A stretch of 64,000 bases of DNA, taken from positions 124,001 through 188,000 of the forward strand of contig JAFZLL010000032.1 of NCBI GenBank assembly GCA_017551505.1. Reading direction: 5' to 3'. The translations under genes were made by a program, and so were the position numbers. The notes below the pieces were generated by a model. The model did not search any database, was not told where the DNA came from, and saw only the letters and a program-made list of their open reading frames with translations. This stretch comes from Eubacteriaceae bacterium (lineage in GTDB: Bacteria; Bacillota; Clostridia; Eubacteriales; Anaerofustaceae). Below, piece after piece: positions 33,657 through 41,876 of the stretch (positions within the stretch are counted from its first letter, which is position 1; every line of letters starts with the position of its first letter).

Positions 33657-34232
33657 ATGACATTCGGAGAGAAATTAAGATCGGCCAGAAAAGAAGCAGG
33701 GCTTTCTCAGGAACAACTGGCGGAGAAACTATGTGTATCCAGATCAGCTGTCGCAAAGTGGGAATCTGGCGGAGGGCTTCCCGACGTAAGCAGCCTCAGG
33801 TTAATATCCCAGCTCCTGGGAGTAAGTATCGATTATATCCTGTCTGAAGATGATAGAATTACCTTCAATGAGGTCAAAGAAGCAATCGACCTTGAATACT
33901 ATGAGAAGACCGGAAACTGCAGGGATAAAAAGGATGCAGTCTGCTGCAGCAAGTTTCAGGACGCAGAGGCGATTTATCCTCTTATCCGCAGAAAGAAGCT
34001 GAGCATTAAGGAGTTCGTGATCGATCTCGTTACCCAGTGGGGAGTCAGTCAGCTTGTCGATTATGCAGGCAATACAGATGGGTACTATCTTGTGGAAAGA
34101 AACGGTAAACAGTATCTGGTGAGAGTATCGAAGGAATTTATCATTACATGCGATCTTCCCGGGAAGGTGGATCCGAAAAGATTCGTGGTGGGAAATAATG
34201 TATTCACTAGGTCGACATATCGGCTCGTATGA
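33657..34232 (+). CDS. XRE family HTH regulator with C-terminal domain
   Basis: Regulator of 191 residues. The HTH spans residues 1-62: FGEKLRSARKEAGLSQEQLA, then LCVSRSAVAKWESGGGLPDV and LRLISQLLGVSIDYIL. The C-terminal 120 residues include a two-Cys segment (AVCCSKFQDAEAIYPLIRRK) and a domain beginning VTQWGVSQLVDYAGNTDGYY, which recurs behind this kind of HTH in Firmicutes but has no role I know. AGGAGG lies 7 bases before the ATG. A membrane metalloprotease gene follows 120 bases later on the same strand, reminiscent of regulator-protease signalling pairs. Confidence 0.88.
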   Translation: MTFGEKLRSARKEAGLSQEQLAEKLCVSRSAVAKWESGGGLPDVSSLRLISQLLGVSIDYILSEDDRITFNEVKEAIDLEYYEKTGNCRDKKDAVCCSKFQDAEAIYPLIRRKKLSIKEFVIDLVTQWGVSQLVDYAGNTDGYYLVERNGKQYLVRVSKEFIITCDLPGKVDPKRFVVGNNVFTRSTYRLV

Positions 34233-34355
34233 ATGATACAAATCATACGAAGCGTTCTTTGTCGGAGCGGATATTCTTCGAAGCCGATGTTTCATCGAGG
34301 TTGGTTTCAGTACTGTTCCGATCGAAAAGCTGGATAATAATAAAGGGGAGTACTA

Positions 34356-35510
34356 ATGCAAAACGGAAAGAAAAAGCAGAAAACAGAAAACAGAGGACAA
34401 TGGATCAGCATCCTGATCTATATGTTCATCGGTGCTTCCTGCGGTGTATTGATCTTGATGTATCTGGAACAGCAAGATCAATCCGGGAACAGTCTCCCGG
34501 CATTTTACCTGTCTTTATCGCTGATGATCATCGGCATGTACATAGCTATGATCATACAGATCATTATCCATGAGGCCGGGCATTTGATTTTCGGGCTGCT
34601 GACAGGCTATCGGTTCAGTTCCTTCCGGATCTTTAACCTGATGCTGATCAAACAGGATGGCAGGGTTCAGTTCAGAAAACTTAGCATCGCCGGAACCGGC
34701 GGTCAGTGCCTGATGATCCCTCCAGACTTGAAAGGCGGGGAGATGCCGGTAATGCTGTATAATTTCGGTGGCGCAATTATTAACCTGTTTACGGCGGTCT
34801 TGTGTTTCGGGCTGTCTTTTCTTTGCCCGATCCGTTCACTGATCTGGACAATACTGCTGATCTTTGCAGTCATCGGGCTGGCTTTTGCACTGATGAACGG
34901 CTTGCCTGTCAAAATGGGTCCTGTTAATAATGACGGTATGAACGCTCTCGATCTTTCACGCAGCAAGGAAGCGATCCGGGCGTTTTGGATACAGATGAAA
35001 GTGAATGAACAGATATCAAAAGGGATCCGTTTAAAAGAAATGCCGGATGAATGGTTTACGCTTCCGTCTGATGAGTCGATGGAAAACGGGATAATCGCTA
35101 CGGTAGGTGTATTGGCATGCAACCGTCTGATGGATCAGCATCTGTTTGAGGAGGCGGATACACTGATAAAACAGCTGCTCTCCGGGCAAAATGGAATCGT
35201 CAGCTTACATCGCAATCTGATGATCTGTGACCGGATGTATGTAGAGATGATATCGGAAAACCGTAAGGAGATCCTGGAGGAGATGCTTTCTGATGATCTG
35301 CGGAATATCATGAAAGTGATGAAGACATATCCTTCCGTGCTGCGTACGGAATACTTATATGCATTGCTGGTCGAGAAGGATAAGGAAAAAGCGGAAAAGG
35401 CCATGGTCAAGTTCGATCGATGTGCAAAGGCCTATCCTTATCCCATCGAGATCGAAGGAGAGAGGGAACTGATAACGCTCGCTGAAAGACTTGACCATAT
35501 TACAAATTGA
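34356..35510 (+). CDS. M50-like (site-2 protease type) membrane metalloprotease
   Basis: Predicted intramembrane zinc protease of 384 residues. Membrane segments lie at about residues 16-36, 48-70, 128-150 and 160-182. The zinc motif HEAGH (His72-His76) is inside the second, as in SpoIVFB/S2P enzymes, and a second motif NNDGMNALDL offers Asp199 as the likely third ligand (S2P pattern N-x-x-P-x-x-x-L-D). Residues from about 200 form a soluble helical domain of 180 residues with TPR-like spacing (ACNRLMDQHLFEEADTLIKQ, TEYLYALLVEKDKEKAEKAM). GGGGAG lies before the ATG. The preceding XRE gene may encode its client or controller. Confidence 0.78.
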   Translation: MQNGKKKQKTENRGQWISILIYMFIGASCGVLILMYLEQQDQSGNSLPAFYLSLSLMIIGMYIAMIIQIIIHEAGHLIFGLLTGYRFSSFRIFNLMLIKQDGRVQFRKLSIAGTGGQCLMIPPDLKGGEMPVMLYNFGGAIINLFTAVLCFGLSFLCPIRSLIWTILLIFAVIGLAFALMNGLPVKMGPVNNDGMNALDLSRSKEAIRAFWIQMKVNEQISKGIRLKEMPDEWFTLPSDESMENGIIATVGVLACNRLMDQHLFEEADTLIKQLLSGQNGIVSLHRNLMICDRMYVEMISENRKEILEEMLSDDLRNIMKVMKTYPSVLRTEYLYALLVEKDKEKAEKAMVKFDRCAKAYPYPIEIEGERELITLAERLDHITN

Positions 35511-35628
35511 TACTGGGATGAAAGGAAAAACCATCTCAGTTACAGCTTGAGTCTGATGCTGAAAGCTCAATTCATACCCGCTTAAATTGAAGTTAAAGAC
35601 CTCTATTATGCTCATGTGGGAGGGGAAA

Positions 35629-35988
35629 TTGAAAAAAGCATGTTTGGGCTTCGGAATGAAGGATGCCGTTGACGCATATAGGCACATGGAGCTTGAACTC
35701 GTCGAGGATTACGGAAGCGAGGCCTATGGCAACATATTGCACACATGGGATGACGGGGAGCGTTTTTTGTGCAGATGCAGATCATGCGGAGGGTACGTTT
35801 TGGTACAATACTCAGAGTATCACGACATGTCAGGCGGGGTTGACCGCTATTACAGGGATTATTTCCCGGTTGAATCCCCTGAAGCGGCAGATGAACTGAA
35901 CAGGAAATTCAACGGATTCGATATCGAGTATAAGTCGGGCATAAGGTTTCTGATCAACGACGATCACGATCCGCACTGGTCAGTTTAG
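35629..35988 (+). CDS. Small hypothetical protein with CxCxxC motif
   Basis: A 119-residue cytosolic protein, not recognised. Features visible: RFLCRCRSCGGYVLVQYSEY, a cysteine cluster that could bind zinc, and an acidic C-terminus ending NDDHDPHWSV. A TTG at 35629 is chosen because GGAGGGG lies 3 bases upstream; ATG codons further up have no ribosome site. It is followed 16 bases later by the YoaP-like acetyltransferase gene, so the two are probably co-transcribed. Confidence 0.65.
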   Translation: MKKACLGFGMKDAVDAYRHMELELVEDYGSEAYGNILHTWDDGERFLCRCRSCGGYVLVQYSEYHDMSGGVDRYYRDYFPVESPEAADELNRKFNGFDIEYKSGIRFLINDDHDPHWSV

Positions 35989-36004
35989 ATTGAGGAGATA
36001 ATAA

Positions 36005-36751
36005 ATGGAATACATAAGAGTCACGAAAGACAATCTGGAAAGTGAGCATATATGCTGCGCTATCTCGAATAACAAGGATATCCAGGTCTCATCAAAAAAA
36101 GCCTGGCTTGCCGATCGATTTGAAGAAGGCCTCGTATTCCTGAAGAGCACTGAACGCGGTAAATGCTTTATCGAATACATACCTGCTGAGAACGCGTGGA
36201 ATCCGATCGCTGCAGAAGGGTATATGTACATCGACTGTTTGTGGGTCTCCGGTGCTATGAAGGGACACGGCTATTCAAACGATCTTCTCGGACAGTGCAT
36301 CGCCGACAGCAGGGAAAAGGGCAGGAAAGGCCTGTGCATTCTGTCTTCCGCAAAGAAAAAACCGTTTTTGGCCGATCCGAAGTATCTGGCTCATAAAGGT
36401 TTTTCTGTTTGTGACGAGGCTGACAACGGTATCCAGCTCTGGTATCTGCCTTTTACAGCTGATGAAGCGATGCCGGCCTTTAAGGAATGTGCGAGACATC
36501 CGCATACCGATGTGGATGGGTATGTGCTTTACTTTACGGACCAGTGCCCGTTCAACGCAAAGTATGTGCCGATCGTTGAGCAGACTGCAAAGGATAATGG
36601 CATACAGTTCAGAGCGATCCATCTGCAGAGCAAGGCCGATGCACAGAACGCACCTACTCCCGTCACCACTTATGCGCTATTTTCTAACGGGGAATATTTG
36701 ACGAACGAACAGATGAACGCGGCCAAGTTCCTGAAGCTGGTATCTAGATGA
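36005..36751 (+). CDS. GNAT acetyltransferase with YoaP domain
   Basis: Two-domain acetyltransferase of 248 residues resembling Bacillus YoaP. The GNAT part covers about residues 1-150: MYIDCLWVSGAMKGHGYSND (acetyl-CoA loop of the form KGHGY) followed by LLGQCIADSREKGRKGLCIL, then YLAHKGFSVCDEADNGIQLW. The C-terminal YoaP domain (about 165-248) includes YVLYFTDQCPFNAKYVPIVE, with a thioredoxin-like T-x-x-C-P-F turn, and ALFSNGEYLTNEQMNAAKFL. GAGGAG lies 9 bases before the ATG. The acceptor is unknown. Confidence 0.87.
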   Translation: MEYIRVTKDNLESEHICCAISNNKDIQVSSKKAWLADRFEEGLVFLKSTERGKCFIEYIPAENAWNPIAAEGYMYIDCLWVSGAMKGHGYSNDLLGQCIADSREKGRKGLCILSSAKKKPFLADPKYLAHKGFSVCDEADNGIQLWYLPFTADEAMPAFKECARHPHTDVDGYVLYFTDQCPFNAKYVPIVEQTAKDNGIQFRAIHLQSKADAQNAPTPVTTYALFSNGEYLTNEQMNAAKFLKLVSR

Positions 36752-36944
36752 TAAAAGGCTGCAAAGGTATGAACATATGAGTGTCCAATCAATCTCGTAA
36801 AAAAGATCATACCAGCAGCAATTAGGTACAAAACGCATCAATAACAGTAGATAATTGCAATAGTGTTGACCGAGACGAGCTTAGCATACACACTGTTTTT
36901 GTCAGAACAGGCAGTGGACTGGTAGTTCAATAATGGAGTATGAT

Positions 36945-37280
36945 ATGGCATCAGACAAAGAGTATTTGGATTTTATAATCGACCAACTATCCGGATTGGA
37001 TGAGATCTCGTATCGTGCGATGATGGGGGAATACATCATCTATTACCGCGGCAAAGTAGTCGGCGGGATATACGATAACCGGTTTCTTGTTAAACCTACA
37101 GAATCAGCCAGGGCAATGATGCCAGAAGCTGAGATGGAGCTTCCGTATGAAGGAGCAAGTGAAATGCTTCTGGTGGATGATGTGGAAAACCGGGATTTCC
37201 TTCAGGAATTATTGGAAGCTATGTATGACGAACTTCCGGCTCCAAAACGGAAACGCAAACAGAACGGCATAGGTGAATAA
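36945..37280 (+). CDS. TfoX/Sxy N-terminal domain protein
   Basis: A 111-residue protein with the TfoX N-terminal domain: YLDFIIDQLSGLDEISYRAM, MGEYIIYYRGKVVGGIYDNR, FLVKPTESARAMMPEAEMEL, and a basic tail KRKRKQNG. Such stand-alone domains are common in Firmicutes; TfoX itself controls competence in gamma-proteobacteria, but that role should not be assumed here. An ATG at 36933 is in frame; GGAG lies 6 bases before the ATG at 36945. The next gene starts two bases after its stop. Confidence 0.88.
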   Translation: MASDKEYLDFIIDQLSGLDEISYRAMMGEYIIYYRGKVVGGIYDNRFLVKPTESARAMMPEAEMELPYEGASEMLLVDDVENRDFLQELLEAMYDELPAPKRKRKQNGIGE

Positions 37281-37281
37281 G

Positions 37282-37653
37282 ATGGATATAAATGCCTTTT
37301 GGCAGAGTGTTTTGGCAAAGGACAGGGATAGGCTTAAGGAGTTCTTCTCCGAAGACGCAGTCATTCGCTGGATATGTACCAATGAGCAGTTTACCGTCTC
37401 CGAGTATATCAAAGCAAATTGCGATTACCCCGGAGATTGGGACGGAAGTATCGAACGTATTGAAGTAAGCGGAGATATCCTGATATTGGCTGGACATGTT
37501 TTCCCACCGGACAGGAGCTCATCTTATCACGTTGTGAGTTTTATAAAGCTGAAAGACGACAAGATATGCGAGATGGACGAATACTGGGCTGATGACATGG
37601 AGCCTCCCGCCTGGCGCACGGAAATGCATATCGGTAAGCCTATTTTTCAGTAG
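37282..37653 (+). CDS. SnoaL-like / NTF2-fold protein
   Basis: A 123-residue protein with the NTF2 fold found in many small sensing or catalytic proteins: FWQSVLAKDRDRLKEFFSED at the start, AVIRWICTNEQFTVSEYIKA, and YHVVSFIKLKDDKICEMDEY near the end. The pocket residues are not diagnostic for one enzyme. AGGTGA lies 4 bases before the ATG at 37282; a GTG at 37273 overlaps the TfoX stop codon. It is coupled to the TfoX-domain gene. Confidence 0.8.
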   Translation: MDINAFWQSVLAKDRDRLKEFFSEDAVIRWICTNEQFTVSEYIKANCDYPGDWDGSIERIEVSGDILILAGHVFPPDRSSSYHVVSFIKLKDDKICEMDEYWADDMEPPAWRTEMHIGKPIFQ

Positions 37654-37807
37654 AATTGTCTGTTGTTAACGGATGAATTGCTGCGAACAATAGAGATCAC
37701 AGCAATTATGTATATTTATATAAGTACAGATTAAGGATTATTCGGAGTTTTGCGGCCCAAAATGTAATCCTTGATGACAATATGCAAACAAGGAAGGAAG
37801 CAATATC

Positions 37808-38446
37808 ATGACCAAGAAAATCGTTGCTGTCAATGCCGGTCCGCGAAAGGGCTGGAACACCGATACATTGATCGATGAAGCGATAAGAGGGGCAGAATCC
37901 TCTGGAGCCGTCGTTGAGAAATATCATCTGTTCCGTCTGGAAAAGTATACAGGATGCATCTCCTGCTTTGGGTGTAAAAAAGAGAAGAGCAAAGGACACT
38001 GCATGTGCAATGACGGCTTGACCCCGGTATTGGAAGCCATCCGCAGATCGGACGGACTGATAATCGGTTCGCCAAACTATCTTGGGAACCTCACTGCATC
38101 ATTCCGTGCACTATATGAGCGGCTGGTATTCCAGTATCTGACATACAGCAACGAAGCTCCATGCTGCAATGAACGCCCTATACCTATCCTTCTCATTATG
38201 ACCAGCAATGCCGGTGAAGGTAATTATTCAGAACTGCTCAAGAAATATCAGCAGATGATGACCCGCTTTGTTGGCCCGACGGAGACCTTTGTAAGCGGAG
38301 ATACACAGCAGATAGCAGATTACAGTAAGACCGACTGGCCCTGGTTCTTCAATGCAGAAGCCAAATACGAGCGCCGCAAGACCGTTTTCCCTGTACACTG
38401 CAGGAAAGTGTTTGAGATGGGTGCTGCAATGGGAAAGAATGATTAA
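37808..38446 (+). CDS. Flavodoxin family / NADPH-dependent FMN reductase
   Basis: Flavoprotein of 212 residues. It begins KKIVAVNAGPRKGWNTDTLI, the FMN phosphate loop (G-P-R-K-x-x-N-T), and continues YTGCISCFGCKKEKSKGHCM, with the CxxCxxC pattern seen in the iron-sulfur flavoprotein-like reductases. SDGLIIGSPNYLGNLTASFR is the second FMN-binding loop. It may reduce quinones or transfer electrons with an Fe-S cluster or disulfide. GGAAGGAAG lies before the ATG. Monocistronic or co-transcribed with the methyltransferase downstream. Confidence 0.88.
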   Translation: MTKKIVAVNAGPRKGWNTDTLIDEAIRGAESSGAVVEKYHLFRLEKYTGCISCFGCKKEKSKGHCMCNDGLTPVLEAIRRSDGLIIGSPNYLGNLTASFRALYERLVFQYLTYSNEAPCCNERPIPILLIMTSNAGEGNYSELLKKYQQMMTRFVGPTETFVSGDTQQIADYSKTDWPWFFNAEAKYERRKTVFPVHCRKVFEMGAAMGKND

Positions 38447-38517
38447 GTAAATTGTGTCGGTTCTGCCGCGGACTGTGACGCAGGGCAATAAGAGCGGCGA
38501 TGAGAGGTAAAAGAATT

Positions 38518-39258
38518 ATGGCGAAGCAGGATATTTTCGATGATGAGACCTTCTTTGAAGGATACAGGAAGATCAGGGACAATGAGGCTAATGCCAACAT
38601 TCTGTTTGAGATGCCGGCATTGTTCTCCCTGCTTCCGGATATGGAAGGGAAAACAGTCCTTGACCTTGGCTGTGGCTTTGGTGAGCACTGTATTGAATAC
38701 ATCAGGAGAGGGGCTGCAAGAGTAGTCGGTATCGATATTTCCAAGAAAATGCTCGAAATCGCCAGGAAAGAAAACAGTGATCCAAGGATAGAGTATATAG
38801 AAATGCCGATGGAGGATATCGGCATGATGAAAACTAAGTTCGATATCGTAACAAGCTCCCTTGCGATCCATTATGTTGAGGATTTCTCAGGTGTAACCAG
38901 TAGCATCTATGAGCTTCTGAGTGACGGAGGTATCTTTCTGTTTTCTCAGGAGCACCCTTTGAGTACATGTTATTCGGGAAATGCCGACAGGTGGATCAGA
39001 GACGAGAGCGGCAATAAACAATACCTGAAGCTTGAGAACTACAGCCGGGAAGGGGAGAAGGAATACAGGTGGTTCGTGGATGGAGTCATAAAGTATCACA
39101 GGATGTTCTCTACGATCGTGAATTCTCTGATTCAAACAGGTTTCATCTTGGAAAGGATGGAGGAGCCCCTGCCTGACGAGGATATTCTGGAGAGATTTCC
39201 GCAGCACAGCGACCTTTTCCATAAGCCGGATTTCCTTATCATCAGAGCAAGAAGATAA
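38518..39258 (+). CDS. Class I SAM-dependent methyltransferase
   Basis: Methyltransferase of 246 residues. Motif I is TVLDLGCGFGEHCIEYIRRG (about residues 46-65), followed by VVGIDISKKMLEIARKE, then KFDIVTSSLAIHYVEDFSGV (motif IV) and LLSDGGIFLFSQEHPLSTCY. The layout fits UbiE/BioC-like small-molecule methyltransferases. GAGAGG lies 10 bases before the ATG at 38518; the ATG at 38500 lacks a site. Substrate unknown. Confidence 0.9.
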   Translation: MAKQDIFDDETFFEGYRKIRDNEANANILFEMPALFSLLPDMEGKTVLDLGCGFGEHCIEYIRRGAARVVGIDISKKMLEIARKENSDPRIEYIEMPMEDIGMMKTKFDIVTSSLAIHYVEDFSGVTSSIYELLSDGGIFLFSQEHPLSTCYSGNADRWIRDESGNKQYLKLENYSREGEKEYRWFVDGVIKYHRMFSTIVNSLIQTGFILERMEEPLPDEDILERFPQHSDLFHKPDFLIIRARR

Positions 39259-39565
39259 AACAGACAGGATTGATATGTGCCCATTTCCCGGACACCTCCA
39301 GCAAAGGTGGTACATTTTGTGCTTAGTACTAATAATCAGAAATGATGTAAATCGGTCATCTGAAGCTAAGGCTGTGAGCCGTGTGCCCGGACTCAATGGA
39401 TCCGCCTCGCTTTTCGTTAGGCATGCAGAAATACCTTGATAAGGCTCATCGCACAATCAGGATCTACCGCGTTACTTGATATAATCATTATGAAATGATG
39501 TCGTGACTTATGAGAGAAGTTGCGAGTTTTCATGCTTTCTACCAGTATCATCAAGGAGAAGAAAC
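39259..39565. other. Intergenic region upstream of 39566-39979
   Basis: About 300 bases. The only clear signal is an extended -10 promoter near its end. A short CACCT / AGGTG hairpin at about 39285-39301 could be a weak terminator for the methyltransferase, but its U-tract is poor. Confidence 0.35.
39477..39485 (+). promoter_or_regulatory. Extended -10 promoter
   Basis: TGA is followed by a perfect TATAAT. No good -35 is seen, as is usual for extended -10 promoters. It would start transcription about 75 bases before the gene at 39566. Confidence 0.5.
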
Positions 39566-39979
39566 GTGGCGGATTTATCTTTGTATCGGGCTGAATACAA
39601 TAAAGGCGGCGGGATGGACGGCGGGCACGAAGAGATCATCCTGGAGGTCAGGGAGAACGGTTCGTGCATCATCAAGGCTGAGAAACAGGATTACTGGGGC
39701 GCCAGGATCAAAAGAAAAAGAATCAGATTGTCCAGAAGAAAACCGGTAAGAGAGGAAATACTGAACGCACTTGACGGGTCGAAATACATGGGATGGAATG
39801 ATCTGGAATATTCAGATGAAATCGCTCTCGATGCTCCAGTCAGCAGGCTCTCGGTTTATTTTACCGGAGAAAAGAATGAGTCTTACAGTATATCAAATAA
39901 TCTGGAGATGGATAAAAACGACAGACAGGCAATGTATGAGATCATCTCCATATTGAGAAGATACGCATTCGGGGAATGA
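39566..39979 (+). CDS. Small hypothetical protein
   Basis: A 137-residue protein I do not recognise, without signal peptide or membrane segments. It has a beta-rich start (EEIILEVRENGSCIIKAEKQ), a very basic stretch (IKRKRIRLSRRKPVREEILN) and an acidic middle. The GTG at 39566 is chosen because AAGGAG lies 7 bases upstream; earlier ATG codons have no such site. The basic stretch might bind nucleic acid, but that is a guess. It has its own promoter. Confidence 0.6.
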   Translation: MADLSLYRAEYNKGGGMDGGHEEIILEVRENGSCIIKAEKQDYWGARIKRKRIRLSRRKPVREEILNALDGSKYMGWNDLEYSDEIALDAPVSRLSVYFTGEKNESYSISNNLEMDKNDRQAMYEIISILRRYAFGE

Positions 39980-40180
39980 CCTTCAGCCAATGCATCTTCA
40001 TAATATAGTTTAAATGTCCTGCGCATAATAGTTAGGAAGGAAGAAGCGATGTCGATTTGAACAGACACAATTGCTTTCTTTGGCTTTTTTGTATCAGCGC
40101 TTCGGAAATCAAGACAAATGTGCATGGCCCTTACTTATCGAAAATACAATGAAGTAATTGCTTATTTTTTGAAGCTTCTA

Positions 40181-40209
40181 TTGCATGAAAGGCTGTAAAA
40201 AAGTATCAT
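40181..40209 (+). promoter_or_regulatory. Promoter of the MalY/PatB aminotransferase
   Basis: TTGCAT and TATCAT are 17 bases apart, 45 bases before the start codon. Confidence 0.5.
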
Positions 40210-40254
40210 TAAAACAATAGCGCTTTACATTGGGCGTTTGAAAAGGAGAGAAAA

Positions 40255-41421
40255 ATGTATAATTTTGACCAGATCATTTCAAGGGAAGGAACTGATTCCG
40301 TAAAATTTGACGGAATGAAGAGATTCTATCCCGACGCTTCCGACGATGCTATTCCGATGTTCATCGCAGATATGGACTTCGCTGTAGCCCCCGAGATCCT
40401 CGAGGCGATGCATGAAAGGCTTGAAAAGAAGATCTTAGGCTATACCGGCATTTTCGACGATTCCTACTATGACAACATCATCAACTGGTATAAGGTACGC
40501 TTCGGTCTGGAAGTCAAAAAAGAAGAGATCGTTATCTCCAACGGTGTCGTTCCCGCGATCAACGTGCTCGTCAGGGCTCTGACCAAGGAAGGCGACAACA
40601 TCATTATCACCACTCCTTCTTACGGACCTTTCTTCGGTGCCATCCAGCAGGCAGAAGGCAGAAACGCCCTCTACAACAGGCTCATCAACACCAATGGTTA
40701 TTACACCATGGACTTCGATGATTTTGAAGATAAGTGCAAGGATCCCAAGACCACGTTGTTCATCCTCTGCAACCCGCACAACCCGACAGGCCGCATCTGG
40801 ACAAAGGAAGAGCTTACGAAGATCCATGAGATATGCCAGGCAAACGGAGTCTTCATTATATCCGATGAGATTCACGCTGACCTCACTAGGAGCGACAAGA
40901 AGGTCGTTCCCATCGCATCCCTTTTCCCCGATGACAAGAGGATAGTCACCTGCACCGCGCCCAGCAAGACCTTCAACCTGGCCGGCAATGGACATTCCAA
41001 CATCTTCATCCGCGATGAGGAGATCCGCAAGGCTTATGCAGAAATCGGAGGCAGAGGTTCCACGAACCCGATGTCCCTCGCCGCCACAAAGGCTGCATAT
41101 GCCCAGGGCGCTTACTGGCTGGATGAACTTAGGGAATACCTGGACGGCAACTTCGCCTATGTCAAGGAATTCCTCGCCAAGGAACTTCCCGACGCCGTTT
41201 TCACGATCCCTGAAGGGACCTATCTGGCATGGATCGGGCTGGCTGCTTACGGCTATTCCAACGATGAACTGGAAAAGAAGATCGGACAGGGCGGAGTCGT
41301 CATCGAGTCCGGAAGAAGCTTCGTCGATAACTGCGACAGCTACATCAGAGTAAACATGGCCTGCCCGCTTTCCGTAGTCAAGACCGCATTCGACCGCATC
41401 GCCAAGGCCGTCAAGTCCTGA
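40255..41421 (+). CDS. patB: MalY/PatB family PLP-dependent C-S lyase or aminotransferase
   Basis: Fold-type I PLP enzyme of 388 residues, probably a cystathionine beta-lyase or cysteine desulfhydrase. Visible signatures: FDQIISREGTDSVKFDGMKR and PMFIADMDFAVAPEILEAM at the start (typical of MalY/PatB), CNPHNPTGRIWT, then ISDEIHADLT with the Asp that holds the PLP ring, and the PLP lysine in APSKTFNLAGN (about residue 242). SYIRVNMACP near the end supplies the carboxylate-binding Arg. AAAAGGAG lies 8 bases before the ATG. It may release homocysteine, pyruvate and ammonia; aminotransferase activity is possible. Confidence 0.9.
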   Translation: MYNFDQIISREGTDSVKFDGMKRFYPDASDDAIPMFIADMDFAVAPEILEAMHERLEKKILGYTGIFDDSYYDNIINWYKVRFGLEVKKEEIVISNGVVPAINVLVRALTKEGDNIIITTPSYGPFFGAIQQAEGRNALYNRLINTNGYYTMDFDDFEDKCKDPKTTLFILCNPHNPTGRIWTKEELTKIHEICQANGVFIISDEIHADLTRSDKKVVPIASLFPDDKRIVTCTAPSKTFNLAGNGHSNIFIRDEEIRKAYAEIGGRGSTNPMSLAATKAAYAQGAYWLDELREYLDGNFAYVKEFLAKELPDAVFTIPEGTYLAWIGLAAYGYSNDELEKKIGQGGVVIESGRSFVDNCDSYIRVNMACPLSVVKTAFDRIAKAVKS

Positions 41422-41464
41422 ACACGTATAAAAAAAGCAAAAATACTGAAATCCTATGCAAATA

Positions 41465-41473
41465 TGATATAAT
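41465..41473 (+). promoter_or_regulatory. Extended -10 promoter of the asp23-dak2-recG operon
   Basis: TGA precedes a perfect TATAAT; CTGAAA lies 16 bases upstream as a weak -35. The predicted transcription start falls within the terminator hairpin of the preceding gene. Confidence 0.6.
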
Positions 41474-41475
41474 GC

Positions 41476-41504
41476 AACCGGAGGGAAACCTCCGGTTCGT
41501 TTTT
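41476..41504 (+). terminator. Rho-independent terminator of the aminotransferase gene
   Basis: A perfect 9-bp stem (AACCGGAGG / CCTCCGGTT) with a GAAA tetraloop is followed by CG and six T. It overlaps the start of the next transcription unit. Confidence 0.85.
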
Positions 41505-41521
41505 TATACGGAGGTAAGCAT

Positions 41522-41866
41522 ATGGATCTCGATAGAAATAAAGAGAACAGAAAATCTTCCGCCGAGATAAAGAAGGTCGCAGGAGAAGCGGCTTATACCT
41601 GTTTTGGCGTCGTCGGTATGGCAAATATCCCCGGTACAGACGGTATCGTATATCTTCTAGGCAGCAATGATATGACCAAGGGCGTCAAGATTGCCGTCAA
41701 TGAGGCGGGAGAGGTGCTCGTAGATATGTATGTTATCATGGAGTTCGGCGTCAACATGGAGACCGTTTCGGAAAACCTTGCTGAGGCTGTGAAGTATAAC
41801 GTGGAAACTGAAACAGGATACAAAGTTCGCAAGGTGACGGTGCATGTGCCGAGCGTAAGGATATAG
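41522..41866 (+). CDS. Asp23/Gls24 family envelope stress response protein
   Basis: A 114-residue protein of the Asp23/YqhY/Gls24 family. The signature is AGEAAYTCFGVVGMANIPG, then VKIAVNEAGEVLVDMYVIME, FGVNMETVSENLAEAVKYNV and ETGYKVRKVTVHVPSVRI. In Firmicutes the copy next to the DAK2 kinase gene is linked with fatty-acid and envelope homeostasis. GGAGG lies 7 bases before the ATG. It is the first gene of an operon with dak2 and recG. Confidence 0.93.
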   Translation: MDLDRNKENRKSSAEIKKVAGEAAYTCFGVVGMANIPGTDGIVYLLGSNDMTKGVKIAVNEAGEVLVDMYVIMEFGVNMETVSENLAEAVKYNVETETGYKVRKVTVHVPSVRI

Positions 41867-41876
41867 AGGCGGAAAA

